Of a stretch of 64,000 bases of DNA, positions 11,059 through 22,300 are shown one piece after another. The translations under genes were made by a program, and so were the position numbers. The notes below the pieces were generated by a model that searched no databases, was not told where the DNA came from, and was given only the letters and a program-made list of their open reading frames with translations. How positions within the stretch are numbered: position 1 is the first letter of the stretch; each line of letters opens with the position of its first letter. This stretch comes from Limonium bicolor. Lineage: Eukaryota > Streptophyta > Magnoliopsida > Caryophyllales > Plumbaginaceae. The stretch is taken from assembly GCA_023374045.1 (NCBI GenBank), contig CM041780.1, positions 168,450,085 through 168,514,084 on the forward strand, given 5' to 3'.

Positions 11059-11496
11059 CTAATTATTTCCTAACCTTTGTCTCTCTATTCCCTGTGCTAT
11101 TACATTACATCGCATCTCATAAATTGGTTCTTGGTGTTGAAAATCATCATCATCTGGCTCAATAGGATCATAAATAACAAGTAATGGAATATGAGCAATG
11201 AAATCATTATACTCCATGTAATTCTCCATCATCCGGTGAACTGATGTTTCATTTCGTACATGAATAAAAGTCCACTCGTAGTCGCCCTCCAGCCCCAAAT
11301 ACACCATAGTTGTTATGTTTATTTTGCCGAGGAGGGACTGTAGTGCTCGAATTACTCGTCGTTGTAGATCACGGAGATTACTAGGATATGGCATGGTAAC
11401 TTCTACGCGTCTGTGCCCCATTCTTCTATCAAATTGTGCTCCATAACGACCAAAAGTAGCTACATAATTAACGTGCAAACAGAAAGGAAACTCCAT
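11059..11496 (-). CDS. Small MULE accessory ORF, possible detached N-terminal (PB1-like) module
   Basis: A 145-residue ORF runs away from the transposase gene. It has a hydrophobic/basic first half (VNYVATFGRYGAQFDRRMGH, then VTMPYPSNLRDLQRRVIRAL), a middle with YEWTFIHVRNE, and an acidic stretch (DPIEPDDDDFQ) near residues 110-120. The YPSNL-DL-RR pattern resembles the N-terminal module that precedes the zinc finger in many plant MULE transposases, and the transposase next door lacks that module. A TATA-like TATTATAAAAG lies on the minus strand at about 11613-11623. Function is inferred only; it may be an accessory protein comparable in role to MURB. Element 2 lacks it. Confidence 0.55.
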   Translation of the reverse strand: MEFPFCLHVNYVATFGRYGAQFDRRMGHRRVEVTMPYPSNLRDLQRRVIRALQSLLGKINITTMVYLGLEGDYEWTFIHVRNETSVHRMMENYMEYNDFIAHIPLLVIYDPIEPDDDDFQHQEPIYEMRCNVIAQGIERQRLGNN

Positions 11497-11785
11497 TTTA
11501 TTTTGAGAGCGAAATGGGAATTAAGGTATGAAGAGTTCAAGCAAGATGTAATTAGACAGATTCTGAGAGCACAGGGTAAGGAATGAGTATGTTGGGACAC
11601 TAATACCCTCTTTTATAATATTTGAGTAACGGTCACTGACATGTCCAACGGTTAGTTCAACGGCTACTGAAAGAAAACAGGGTTATATCGTGAATTTTCC
11701 CTAAAAAGAATTCACCCCCACTATTCAAATTAGATTCTAGCCGAAGGAAGCGTACCAAACACACCATGGAGAAGTTGATGATCCG
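11497..11785 (-). promoter_or_regulatory. Divergent promoter region, left half
   Basis: Spacer between the reverse-strand ORF and the tandem array. The minus-strand TATA-like box at about 11613-11623 would start transcription some 30 bases nearer the ORF. With the array and the transposase TATA box it forms a bidirectional control region. Confidence 0.5.
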
Positions 11786-12448
11786 GTACAAAGTGAATTC
11801 AAAGTTACCATAGGTAATTACTTTTGTCAGGAAAGGTACACGTACCAGGTCACTGTGCACGTACCAGGTTACCGTTTGCAGTACAAAGTGAATTCAAAGT
11901 TACCATAGGTAATTACTTTTGTCAGGAAAGGTACACGTACCAGGTCACTGTGCACGTACCAGGTTACCGTTTGCAGTACAAAGTGAATTCAAAGTTACCA
12001 TAGGTAATTACTTTTGTCAGGAAAGGTACACGTACCAGGTCACTGTGCACGTACCAGGTTACCGTTTGCAGTACAAAGTGAATTCAAAGTTACCATAGGT
12101 AATTACTTTTGTCAGGAAAGGTACACGTACCAGGTCACTGTGCACGTACCAGGTTACCGTTTGCAGTACAAAGTGAATTCAAAGTTACCATAGGTAATTA
12201 CTTTTGTCAGGAAAGGTACACGTACCAGGTCACTGTGCACGTACCAGGTTACCGTTTGCAGTACAAAGTGAATTCAAAGTTACATAGGTAATTACTTTTG
12301 TCGGAAAGGTACACGTACCAGGTCACTGTGCACGTACCAGGTTACCGTTTGCAGTACAAAGTGAATTCAAAGTTACCATAGGTAATTACTTTTGTCAGGA
12401 AAGGTACACGTACCAGGTCACTGTGCACGTACCAGGTTACCGTTTGCA
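11786..12448. repeat. Seven-copy 95-bp tandem repeat upstream of the transposase
   Basis: Unit starts are at 11786, 11881, 11976, 12071, 12166, 12261 and 12354; the spacing is 95 bp except one 93-bp unit with two single-base losses. Copies are almost identical. Each unit starts GTACAAAGTGAATTC and includes GGTACACGTACC (palindromic core), GTGCAC and ACGTACCAGG. Unit junctions read GCAGTACAAA, the motif of the element's terminal repeats. Short ORFs over it are artefacts of the repeat. Confidence 0.95.
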
Positions 12449-12485
12449 GTACTTGTAACCTTGTGGCTAGTTCATGACCAACCTC

Positions 12486-12492
12486 TATATAA
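12486..12492 (+). promoter_or_regulatory. TATA box of the MULE transposase gene
   Basis: TATATAA in the context CTCTATATAAGGG, 38 bases after the tandem array and about 114 bases before the first ATG. A CT-rich leader follows (about 12510-12570). Confidence 0.7.
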
Positions 12493-12605
12493 GGGATGCC
12501 TCCTCTATTTCATCTTCACACACTCACTCTCCATATTCTCGAAGCTCTCTATCTCCTCACTCTCTTCCAAAAATAATTTCGTAAAACTGTGCAAGCTCTC
12601 TAAAC

Positions 12606-15526
12606 ATGAGTCAATCTCAGATTCCGATCATGAGTATGTTCCAGTTCAAGCCCGTAAGTATTTAGTTTATTGTCTTTGTAAATCATATTCGCACTAATAT
12701 TTCATATTTCAATATTCATCTAACATTCTCTCGACCCTTATTGCAGGAAAGTGACTCAACCACTGATTCAGATTGGGATGAATTTGATGAAGGCGTTCCA
12801 GATCATAATGCAGAGATGGATGACTACATGCAAGATGTATAATCGACCTCCGGTGGTGGACACAGGTTACTATTTCAAACAAACCAGGCCTTTAGGAGTA
12901 AAGAAGAAGCGAAAGCTTGGGTAGATAGTGTTAGCCATCCCAACCATATCTACACCATAATTCAAAGTTCTCGGTCGGGCCAAGATTTCCACATAACATG
13001 CGAGAGGTATTGGAAACCACGAAGGACATCACGACCTGGTGTCATCAACCGGCGCAGATCATCTGGTTCAAAGAAATGTGGTTGTCCTTTTCGAATTAAG
13101 GGGTATTACACAAGCTACGGGTGTTTCTTGCAAGTGGGTAACGGATGGCATAACCATGATCTCGCTGAGTGGGCAGAGGGTCATTTTGTGGGAAAATTCC
13201 TGACTGAGGCGGAGGAGATTATGATCGATCAGAGAAGCAAAGTCGGTGTGCCACCCTGTGCAATTTATTCAGAGCTCACAACAATTAACCCAGAAACGTC
13301 AGCAACAAGGAAAGACATATACAACCGGATACAAAAAACAAAACTAGTAAAGAGAGATGGTCGATCTATGGTGCAAACTCTGCTGAGTGAGCCAGACAAA
13401 AACAACTACTACTACTACGATTACACTACAGAACCAAGTAAGTCAACTCAGTATGTCTCAAATAACTCAATCATTTTGGTTTCATATTAATTTGATAGAT
13501 AACATGATTATATTTCACAATTTAGGGGATGAAACACGACTTGGGTCCATCTTCTTTGCACACCCTACCTCTAGATTACTGCTCCATGCTTTCCTGTATG
13601 TCATAGGCATTGATGCTACCTATAAAACAAACATAGCAAAAATGCCTTTGGTTCAGTTCATCGGGATGACGAGTATAGGCAAAAACTTCAGCATTGCCTT
13701 CGCCTTTCTTGTATCAGAATCAACAGACATGTATGTGTGGGCACTTCAACAATTAAGGGACCTCCTCGGGCGGACTACAACCTCTACATTTATCACCGAC
13801 AGATGTCTGGCCCTGATGAATGTCTTAGAAGAGGTATTTCCTGAATCTCATCATCTACTATGTCGGTGGCACATAAGTAGGAACGTTCAGGGGAAAGCAG
13901 AGACTTATATGGGTGATAGAGGAAGGGCGGCGGCTGCAGTCCGAATGTGGACTTCGGTTGTCTACTCGAGCACAGAGCAGGAGTACAACGAGAGGTATGA
14001 AAATTTCAAGAATACATACCGAAGCTACCCACGTTTCATTACGTATGTTGCATCAGTCTGGGAGAAATACAAGGAAAAATTTGTGGAGGCTTGGGTCAAG
14101 AATGTGTTGCACTTCGGCAACACAACGACAAATAGGTAAAATTGTTAATCTTGTAATGTTTAAGATAATACAATCATTGTTATAGATCTATAAAACTTAC
14201 TTAAACATTTGATAGGGTGGAGAGCGCACATTCTTCTCTAAAGGCGAGATTAAGGAGTGCTAGACACACTTTGGATGTAATCTTTCCAAAGATTAACGAT
14301 CATGTGAATACAAGCATCCGGGAGTTAAAAAAGGATTTTGAGGCAGCCAGGACAAAACACAGAAGAGAGCACATGAGGGTTCCAATTGCTGACCTGATTG
14401 GGAAGGTTAGTACCCTTTGCTTAGATGAACTAGTCAAGGAGCTTGGAAGGGCGAATTATGTGCAAATGGACAGCTCACTCTGTGGATGTGACAAGGTAAC
14501 CTCTCATGGATTACCTTGTGCTTGTAAATTAAACTACATGCTGGATAGTAGTATACTATGCTCGAAGAGGGATATACATCGTTTCTGGTATACCCTAAGC
14601 TAGGAGAAACATGAATCGACAATTGATATGGTATCCTACATGGAGGAAGAACAGAATAGATGGTGAGACATAGCTTCTGAGGTAGCACAGTTAGATGATC
14701 CTACTCTGATGGCGAAATGTTACAGTCAAATCCAAAACTTCCTTCACCCAGATATGGTGTGCCAATTAGAAGAGCCATTTGAACAGTTCTGGATTGGCAG
14801 ACCAAACCGACGGGAACCTTCGTCTTGGGAGCGTAACCGACCAAGGGCAGGCCAGTCAGAAGGAGCGCCATCAAATAGAAGATCACGTAATAGAGGATCA
14901 TCAAATCCAAGTCGATTCCTGCCCCTAGACAACTTCCCATACTACCAAAGTTTCAACCCCAACCTATATCAATATATGACTGGGTATATTGATGTTCGTG
15001 GAGATGGGAATTGTGGTTTCAGGGTCATTGCTGACTACCTATATTCAAACGAAGAGAGGTGGAAAGATGTCCGTAGAGCATTGTACAATCACATGAAGAA
15101 TCAAGCACCTGCGAATCAACTATACAAGGTCATTTTTAACGAAGGACCGTACAATGACATGTTAAGAGCGCTTCATTGGAATTTAGGAGGGCCAGCACCT
15201 CCAGAGAAATGGATGAACATGGAAATGGGGTTGGCGATCGCGACAAAGTACACTTCGATAGTAGTTTTCTACTCTACTGTCTTTGGGGGTATGGCAAGTG
15301 CCACATACCTTCCGCTCGATAATTATACCGATCGTGATAGCCCAAGAGGAGAGATCCACATAGGAATTTGCCCCCAGGGCATTTCGTAAGGTTCGGCATG
15401 GTTGATGACTCCCCACTCCCCCCTGTCTATCCGCAGTGGTTCTTTTATAGAGATCCAAACACTGTCGGACCTTGGATTCATCAAATACAATCTAGGTTAG
15501 ATAGTTGGATCAACGTTGTACCTTAG
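12606..15526 (+). pseudogene. MULE transposase fused to an OTU cysteine protease domain
   Basis: Exons: 12606-12653, 12747-13437, 13526-14135 and 14216-15526. In order: an acidic N-terminus; a WRKY-GCM1/FAR1-type zinc finger (TCERYW, KKCGCPF, WHNHDL); the MULE DDE-type core with GIDATYKTN, FITDRCLALMN and the LLCRWH motif; a SWIM finger (CGCDKV, HGLPCACK); a Ser/Arg-rich linker; then an OTU domain with DVRGDGNCGFRVIADYLY carrying the catalytic Asp and Cys. Breaks: in-frame stops TAA (12840), TAG (14601) and TGA (14664), plus a one-base frameshift near the C-run at 15371-15375. The expected His motif (HFV, codon His at 15380) is in the next frame, which runs on to TAG at 15524. The stops look like G-to-A or C-to-T changes. 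It would have cut and moved this element family. Confidence 0.85.
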
Positions 15527-15670
15527 TTTTTCTTTAACTTAGTTGTTGTAACTTAGTCTTTCTTTAACTTAGTTGTTGTAACTTAGTTTTTCTTTAACTT
15601 AGTTGTTGTAACTTAGTTTTCCTATAAATTAGTTGTTGTAACCTAGTTTTTCTTTAACTTAGTTGTTGTT
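15522..15670. repeat. 30-bp tandem repeat after the transposase stop
   Basis: Almost five copies of 'cttagttgttgtaacttagt' plus 'ttttctttaa' begin at the transposase stop codon. A degenerate two-copy version survives at about 58409-58490 in element 2, marking the right edge of that element's deletion. Confidence 0.85.
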
Positions 15671-15777
15671 TTAATCATATTGACTTAAATTTGGTCATTC
15701 AATTGTCTATTATTTCAAAAAAAAAGTGTCTCCCCGTAACATTCAAACTTATTCAACTAAGTTTGGTGAAAAAAAAA

Positions 15778-15822
15778 TTTGTACTGTAAATAGTAAAGTA
15801 TTTTGCTATTCGCAGTACAAAT
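15778..15822. repeat. Subterminal palindrome of the terminal-repeat motif
   Basis: A near-palindrome joins TTTGTACTG...AATAG and TTGCTATTCGCAGTACAAA, so the outermost terminal-repeat sequence occurs again inside the element. The same structure stands at about 58596-58639. It is a likely extra transposase binding site. Confidence 0.7.
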
Positions 15823-16000
15823 TAATTTAAGTCAAATTAATAATATAAACACATAAAAATGTAATCCAACACTTTTTTTTTTACAAAAAAAGGTTCCTGT
15901 ATTGATTCCAACAAAAAAGTAACTAGTAAAATTCGCTACTAATCAGCTACAAACTACTTTGGTAAATTTACTTTCAGATATCATTTTTGGAAAAAAAACA

Positions 16001-16096
16001 CAGCGACACATCATTACATGTGTACAACGTCAATATGAATTAAAAAAATTTTGTACTGCGGTGATTAGTAATTTTGTACTGCGAATAGCAACCCCC
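16001..16096 (-). repeat. Right terminal inverted repeat of element 1
   Basis: Inverse complement of 6248-6345. It ends GCGAATAGCAACCCCC and is followed by the target duplication GTTATTATG. Confidence 0.92.
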
Positions 16097-16105
16097 GTTA
16101 TTATG

Positions 16106-16993
16106 TTGTGCTTTTGTTTAATAAGTCGGTTCCTTTTCTTCTTTCATCAAACATTTCTGTTTGAATTAGAACTAACTCTAGGTGTGATAGTGTAGCAAAA
16201 TTAGTATAAATTTTTTATTGAATGGCTACAAAGTAAATACAACAATGTTTTCACACTCGAGTTAAACTGATAGACTCTGTTTATCACAAATACTCACTCA
16301 ACACTCAAATTAATAGATATAACTTAATGATGAAGGTACATGAACAACTTTCAATAACTAGATAAGGAAAAAAAAATGCCAAGCCCCTGTGACTTCGAAA
16401 CCTACCCACTACCGTAACTATAAAAAAAAGATAAGGAAAAAAAATCTCAATCTTAGACATGTCTCTCCCATCCTAATGAATAAGAAGTTTCAGAGTTTGG
16501 ACTAAACTATGAAAGAGCATCAATAACTCTGAAATACCTACATACAAGATTTTCGTATAAAAGCTTCCATGCATAATCCGTATCATCCACAAGACAAAAT
16601 CCCAACCCAACCCACCATTTGACAAAACCCTTGCCCATCTCTTGTGTATATCTGCAATGGAAGAAAATATGTACAACCACCGCTAATGCAACCTAAAGGA
16701 TCTTATCTTTCAATTTGAGTAAATTTTAACCCATTTACACTAAACACACCTTAAGTGCGGGTATATATAGAGTGACTGATAGAGTTGTCCAAATTTGACC
16801 TAAACTGAAAACCCGCCCATTTGACCCAAAACTCGAAATATTGAAATATAATAAACTTGAAACCGATAGGGTTAAACCTAAAGTGGCCCGAACCCGAATG
16901 ACCCCAAAAAAGTTATAACCTGAAACTGGCCCGAACCCGAAATGACCTAAAATAATAATATACTAAACCTCACATAATGTGATTAAAGTAAAA
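16106..16993. other. Intergenic, CCCGAACC-rich toward the right
   Basis: AT-rich DNA without a recognisable gene. From about 16790 to 16960 it has the degenerate 'ggcccgaacccgaatgacc' repeat also seen at 1-149 and 19200-19320. The 67-codon reverse ORF at 16473 shows no protein-like features. Confidence 0.5.
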
Positions 16994-17002
16994 AAGAATT
17001 AA

Positions 17003-18849
17003 GAGAAATTTCACGAGATACCCTTGGGTTTGAGCGAGTTGTATGGGATACCCATAAGGTTTCATCTTCATTACGAGATATCCCTAAGGTTTTATTTTTT
17101 TACGAGATAACCCTGGTGTTTCATTTTCATTACGAGATATCCCGAGGTTTTAATTTTATTATGAGATGCCTCTTCATTCAAATTCTGATATATTATATTT
17201 TTCATATCCCCATTTTACACTTGCACCCCCGCAATAACCTCGGGGGTTTATGATCATTTTTTAATTTAAAATACAAAACAAATTATACAAAAAATAATTA
17301 AAGATCATATAAATTTTGAATTCAATTTTAAAAAATAAAGGGAAAATTCACGATATACCCCTGTTTTCTTTTGTAATTCACAATATACCCCTGTTGGTTT
17401 TCGTAATTCAACTTTAAACATGCTTAAATGTTGTCCAAAATTGATGAAACTTTACATGGACGATGCTAAAGTGTTATATTTTGGTCCAATATCAAATTTG
17501 AAGTTTTTTAAGCTCACATGTGACCTGTGGGACCCAATAAAAATTGTGACATGTTTATTGGGTCCCACATGTCACATATGAGCTTAAAAAACTTCAAATT
17601 TGATATTGGACCAAAATATAACACTTTAGCATCATCCATGTAAAGTTTCATCAATTCTGGACAACATTTAAGCATGTTTAAAGTTGAATTACGAAAACCA
17701 ACAGGGGTATTTTGTGAATTACGAAAGAAAACAGGGGTATATCGTGAATTACCCCAAAAATAAATAAAAATTATAAAAACAAGAGAAAGTTCACAAGATA
17801 TCCCGAGGTTTGAGCAAATTTGACAGTATACCCCTGAGGTTTCATATTCACTACGAGATACTCCTGAGGTTTCATTTTCTTTACGAGATACCCCCAATGT
17901 TTTATCTTTATTACGAGATACCCCTGATATTTCAATTTTATTACAAGATGTCCATTCATTCAAATTATGATATATTATATTTCTCATATCCAAAATTTAC
18001 CATCACACCATATGCCCCTGCAATAACCTTAAGGATATATGAATATAATTAAATATACAGATAACAAACAAAATTAAATAAATGGAAATGACTAAACAAT
18101 AAAAAATTAAATTATTTTGAAAAATAAACATATTGTCAAAGTGTTATGTAGCCATGACTTAAAATCATAACAAAGTTATAACAACAACATGAAGAATATT
18201 AAAAGTAACAATTTCATATAGTACATAGAAAAACTCATTATTTAAAATTAGAAAAATAAAGTAAAACATTGAAATATGATTATTTTTCTTGTGATTATTG
18301 ATATCAAATAATATAATTGTTAAAAATACGTTATAATTTATGAAATTATTTAATAATTTTTTATATTTAATATAATTTTTATAAATTTTTTACGATTTTA
18401 AGTCACTGCCATAATAGTGTTTAAATAATGTAACAATATATATTTTAAATAAATTAATTTTTATTGTTTAGTTTTTTCTATCTATTTTAAAAATTTATGA
18501 TTTTAATTCTTTTTTAAAAAAATTATTAAATTTTTAAAATTGAATCCAAAATTTATATGATCTTTAATTTTTTTGTTTATATTTTAAATTAAAAAATTGA
18601 CTATAAACCCTTGAGGTATTGCGGGGGTGCGAGGGTAAAATGGGGATATGAAAAATATAATATATCAGAATTTGAACGGAGGGGCATCTTGTAATAAAAT
18701 TGAAACCTCAGGGTACCTCATATGAAAATGAAACCTCAGGGGTATCTGGTAAAGAATGAAACCTTAGGGGTATCTCATAATGAAAATGAAACCTAATGGG
18801 TATTTCATAATATTGGCTCAAACCTTAGGTGTATCTCGTAAAATTTCCT
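17003..18849. mobile_element. MULE-type long inverted-repeat element with subrepeats
   Basis: The left arm (17003-17330) and right arm (about 18530-18849) are inverted copies built from units like 'tacgagatacccctgaggtt'. A third arm-like block in direct orientation lies at about 17783-18060. A perfect 9-bp duplication, AAGAATTAA, flanks the element (16994-17002 and 18850-18858). It has no coding capacity; the 159-codon reverse ORF over 17514-17993 is a by-product of the repeats. Confidence 0.85.
17340..17755. mobile_element. Foldback MITE nested in the MULE-type element
   Basis: This 416-bp near-perfect inverted repeat starts GGGAAAATTCACGATATACC and ends GGTATATCGTGAATTACCCC. Its dyad centre is near 17547, around 'gacccaataaa' and 'tttattgggtc'. 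A perfect 9-bp duplication, AAAAATAAA, flanks it (17331-17339 and 17756-17764). The ends resemble those of the host element, so it is probably a related family. Confidence 0.88.
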
Positions 18850-18858
18850 AAGAATTAA

Positions 18859-19322
18859 ATATGAAAAGTGGAAATGGTGCCATGTGGTGGTGGGCTGAGA
18901 AATATTTTGAAATTGATGTTTCAAGAAAAGAATGAGACAGGAACTTGGGAAGACAAAAGTTATAAAAGACATTTTGTTTGTGAATAAAAAAATTGAGAGA
19001 AGTCAAATAAAACGTGTTCTCTTGTTGGTCGCAAACCATAATTGAATATACTAAAAAAAGAAAGATAAAAGAGTTTTCTCATCTAACATGTTAGATTTAG
19101 TCATAAGAGCTGAGACATATACCTTAGTATATATTGATTTAATACTGTAAAAAAATAGTATAAAAATTACTTTTGAGTATTAGTATAAAATGTTATTGAT
19201 TAACCCACAACAACAGAAACTCGATTTGATTTTAAAAATATTAGGATTCAAACCCGATTTGATCCGAACCCAATGACCCGAACTCGAAATAACCCGAACA
19301 AGCTATGACCCGAAATAGTTTA
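18859..19322. other. Intergenic DNA with a CCCGAACC-type repeat
   Basis: AT-rich and without a gene. About 19200-19315 repeats the 'aacccgatttgatccgaac' text seen at position 1. The last five bases (GTTTA, 19318-19322) may be the left target duplication of the solo LTR. Confidence 0.45.
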
Positions 19323-22300
19323 GGAAATACCCCTAACCTTAAAAACTTAATTAAATGATCTATTAATGATCTAATAAGATCAATAATCATCTTAATACCA
19401 TTGGGGAACAATCTAAGATCTCAACAAGGCAAAAACATGCCTTAAGATCGGTAAAGCCAAAAATGTGCTTCAAGACACCATAGAGATTGTATGACCTCAA
19501 TTAGGATCCAAAGTGGATTCCTAAGTATTATAATTAAGTAATGAACACTATAAAACTATTCTCAAAGGAAACCAAGCTCAAAAACACGTTCTAACACTGT
19601 GCTTTAAAACTCCTTAAAGCACGTTTTTGAGAAAATTAACTTTCTGAGTGGGTTTTGAGTGGTGTTAGGCGTTGGATTATACCTTGATATACTAATGTAC
19701 TATAATGTACCAAATTATAAGGTCTAATTTCAAGATTTTCAAAAAAATCACAAATATGGCATTCATTTGTGAATAGTAACCAAAATAGTGCATTTTTAAC
19801 TAATGTTGACCAAGCCAAGTCAATGGTCAAGACTTGACCCATCCTTATCTATATTGAGGCGGCAGCATTAAGGGAGGAGGATAGCACATTAAGCTTTAAC
19901 CAAAATATCTTGCCAATTTAGTGAATCATCACTTTACTATTCCATTTAATACTTTTCATTCCTTAAAACACAAAATGTTTCTTTCTCTTTCCCTTTGTCC
20001 CATTCCAGCCAAGTACCTAGCACATTCAGAACCTATCAAGCTTTGTTCTTGAGCAATCAAGGGAAATCTAACTCATTCCCACCTAAGGTAATGGTTTAAG
20101 TCATATTTTAGCTCATTTTCTTCATCTCTTCATTACCTACACATGGAGCTAATAATCTATCACTTTCCATGGCTCAATCTCAGTATTTTCAACCTTGATT
20201 AAAGGTTACTCTTGGCTGAAGCAACTATAGGGACCAAGGTGGTCAAAATTTCCATTATAAGGTAAAAACATACCTTACGGATTTCCTTTCTTTCTGGTTT
20301 TCTTTGCTTGATTTCCATGAGTTTATACACTCATTATCTTCCTATTATCATGCTGTTTCAGTGTGTTAACCCCTTGGAGCAAGAGTGGCCGAAAACAAGA
20401 GAAAAGTTCATACTTTAAGGCATTTTGCCAAGGTAAAATCTATTACCATAGCACCTTGCTGTCATCTTGGTATTCCCCATGTTTTTATGGTGATTTAAAC
20501 ACCCTTTGGTGTTCTGTATATAGGTCAAAAATACCTTGAGATAGCCTTTCCATTTTAAGGTAATATTTGCCTTAAATCTAACATTAATTTGTTCCTTATG
20601 GTTTACTCATGCTTGGAGTATAACCATACCTTATTTTAGTGTATTAAACATGTTAAAGTGCTGAGTTGATTTTTCCTCCAAGCTTCCGTGAGGGTTTTTG
20701 GACATTAGGCTCCTAAATCAAGGTATAAATACCTTAACCTTATGTTTATATGATTTCTAAGCTCATATAATATATGTGCCATGAGTAGAGTATTTTAAAT
20801 GGTTAATTTTAACCTAAGTGTGACCAGAAATGACTTAGATAAATTAAGCTGGTCATTTAAGTGATTTAATTAACATAATGGTCAAATTATGACATTATGT
20901 GGAAGAATTAGTAATATTGGAAGAATTGAAGTAAGGCCGAGAGTTTATAGTAATTTTTAAGCTATTTATGTGTAATTTTATGTTATAACAAAGATGTAAT
21001 AAGGCCGTGTCATTAGGCCATTTTAATTTAAGTTTAAAAGCTTATTTAATTTAATTTATGCTTATAGCATTAAAGTTGGGGTCAAGCGGTAATTACTAGT
21101 AATATATGAAGCCGTGGGCATAAATAAAAGGAATTTAGGGTTTTAAATGAATTTAAATAAAAATTATAACATTTTATAAAGTTTTGTGTCAAAATTGTAA
21201 AAATAAGAAAGTTTGGGGTATAGGTAGTAATTACCAAGAGTTTGGGCTCAAATGGGATTTAGAAGTCAAAGTTGACTATATAGGAAACTTTGACCAAGTT
21301 TGGAAAGTTTATGGAATTAAAATACTACCTTATATTAAGTTAGTTATTAAATTGTAAAAGATTTATAAGTATTGGGGTGAAATGGTGATTTCCGAAACTT
21401 AAGGGTACCAAATGGGGTTTAGAACAGACCTTGGGTTATTAGGAATTTTTAGGAATTTATTTGGTTAAATTTGGAGTTAGTATGAATTATATAAGTATAA
21501 TATATGATATTTTATATCATTGTTACATATGGGTAACATATGGGGTAAAAACCGTAAATACTGAAAGTATAAGGTTAGGAATGATGTTTATAACCTTTTG
21601 GTATAGTTTGGTAATTTTTGGAATTATATATGAGGTTTTATTAAGATATATGTATAATATATAGTTTTAATGACATTAGGAAACTATATGTTATAAAATG
21701 GGGTGGTTTGGTAAATATAGAAAGTTGAGTGGTAAGAATTAAATTGGAATAGACCCTAGGGTATGTTCGGCAATTATAAGGCATTATAACCATAGGTTAT
21801 AATTATATTAAGGTTTAAAGATTATAATATAAGGTATATATTATAAGTGTAACAAAGAAATATAATTTGGGGTTGTTTTGTAAATTCTGGAAGTATAGTG
21901 GAATTAAATAAAAACCGACAACCATATGGGCTATTTGGTATTTTGTAACATTTTATAACTATAGGTTATAAATATTTAATGACATAAATGTCATAATATA
22001 TGTTATATAACTATAATGTAACATTATATAAATAATGTGGTGGATTTTGTAAATATTAAAGAACATAAGTTCTGTTCAGAATTAATGGGTATTTTAGAAT
22101 GAGAATTTATAATATGGTTTTTAATGTTATAAAGGTTGTAACATTTATAATATAAGAAATATTCATTAAATGAGAATGAATATATTATAAAGACTTACCA
22201 TATAATAAATGATCCCATAATACATGATTAAAATGATATAAGATAAGAAGAAAAGAATTATAAACATTAGTTAAGGAAATTCTAATGTTGTGTTGTACAT

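Larger units (their letters stand above)
6248..16096 (+). mobile_element. Autonomous-type MULE with PMD gene and OTU-transposase (element 1)
   Basis: The 9.85-kb element begins CTGGGTTGCTATTCGCAG and ends CTGCGAATAGCAACCCCC. It is flanked by a perfect 9-bp duplication, GTTATTATG (6239-6247 and 16097-16105). Cargo, left to right: a PMD gene (+), a small reverse-strand ORF, a 7 x 95-bp array, and a MULE transposase/OTU gene (+). It has a shorter relative at 52098-58910 with matching termini. The transposase has three nonsense codons and a frameshift, so this copy is probably no longer autonomous. Confidence 0.9.

Noticed and set aside
11786..12448. Regular repeats that could suggest a CRISPR array
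   Set aside because: The 95-bp copies are directly abutting with no variable spacers, and the window is a plant genome.
12109..12697. ORFs of 60 and 101 codons starting MSGKVHVPGHC
   Set aside because: They read through the 95-bp tandem repeats and repeat the same peptide; the transposase ATG at 12606 is in another frame.
17514..17993. 159-codon reverse ORF with repeated SGVSR-like units
   Set aside because: It spans the edge of two nested inverted-repeat elements; the peptide repeat comes from the 'gagatacccctgag' subrepeats.
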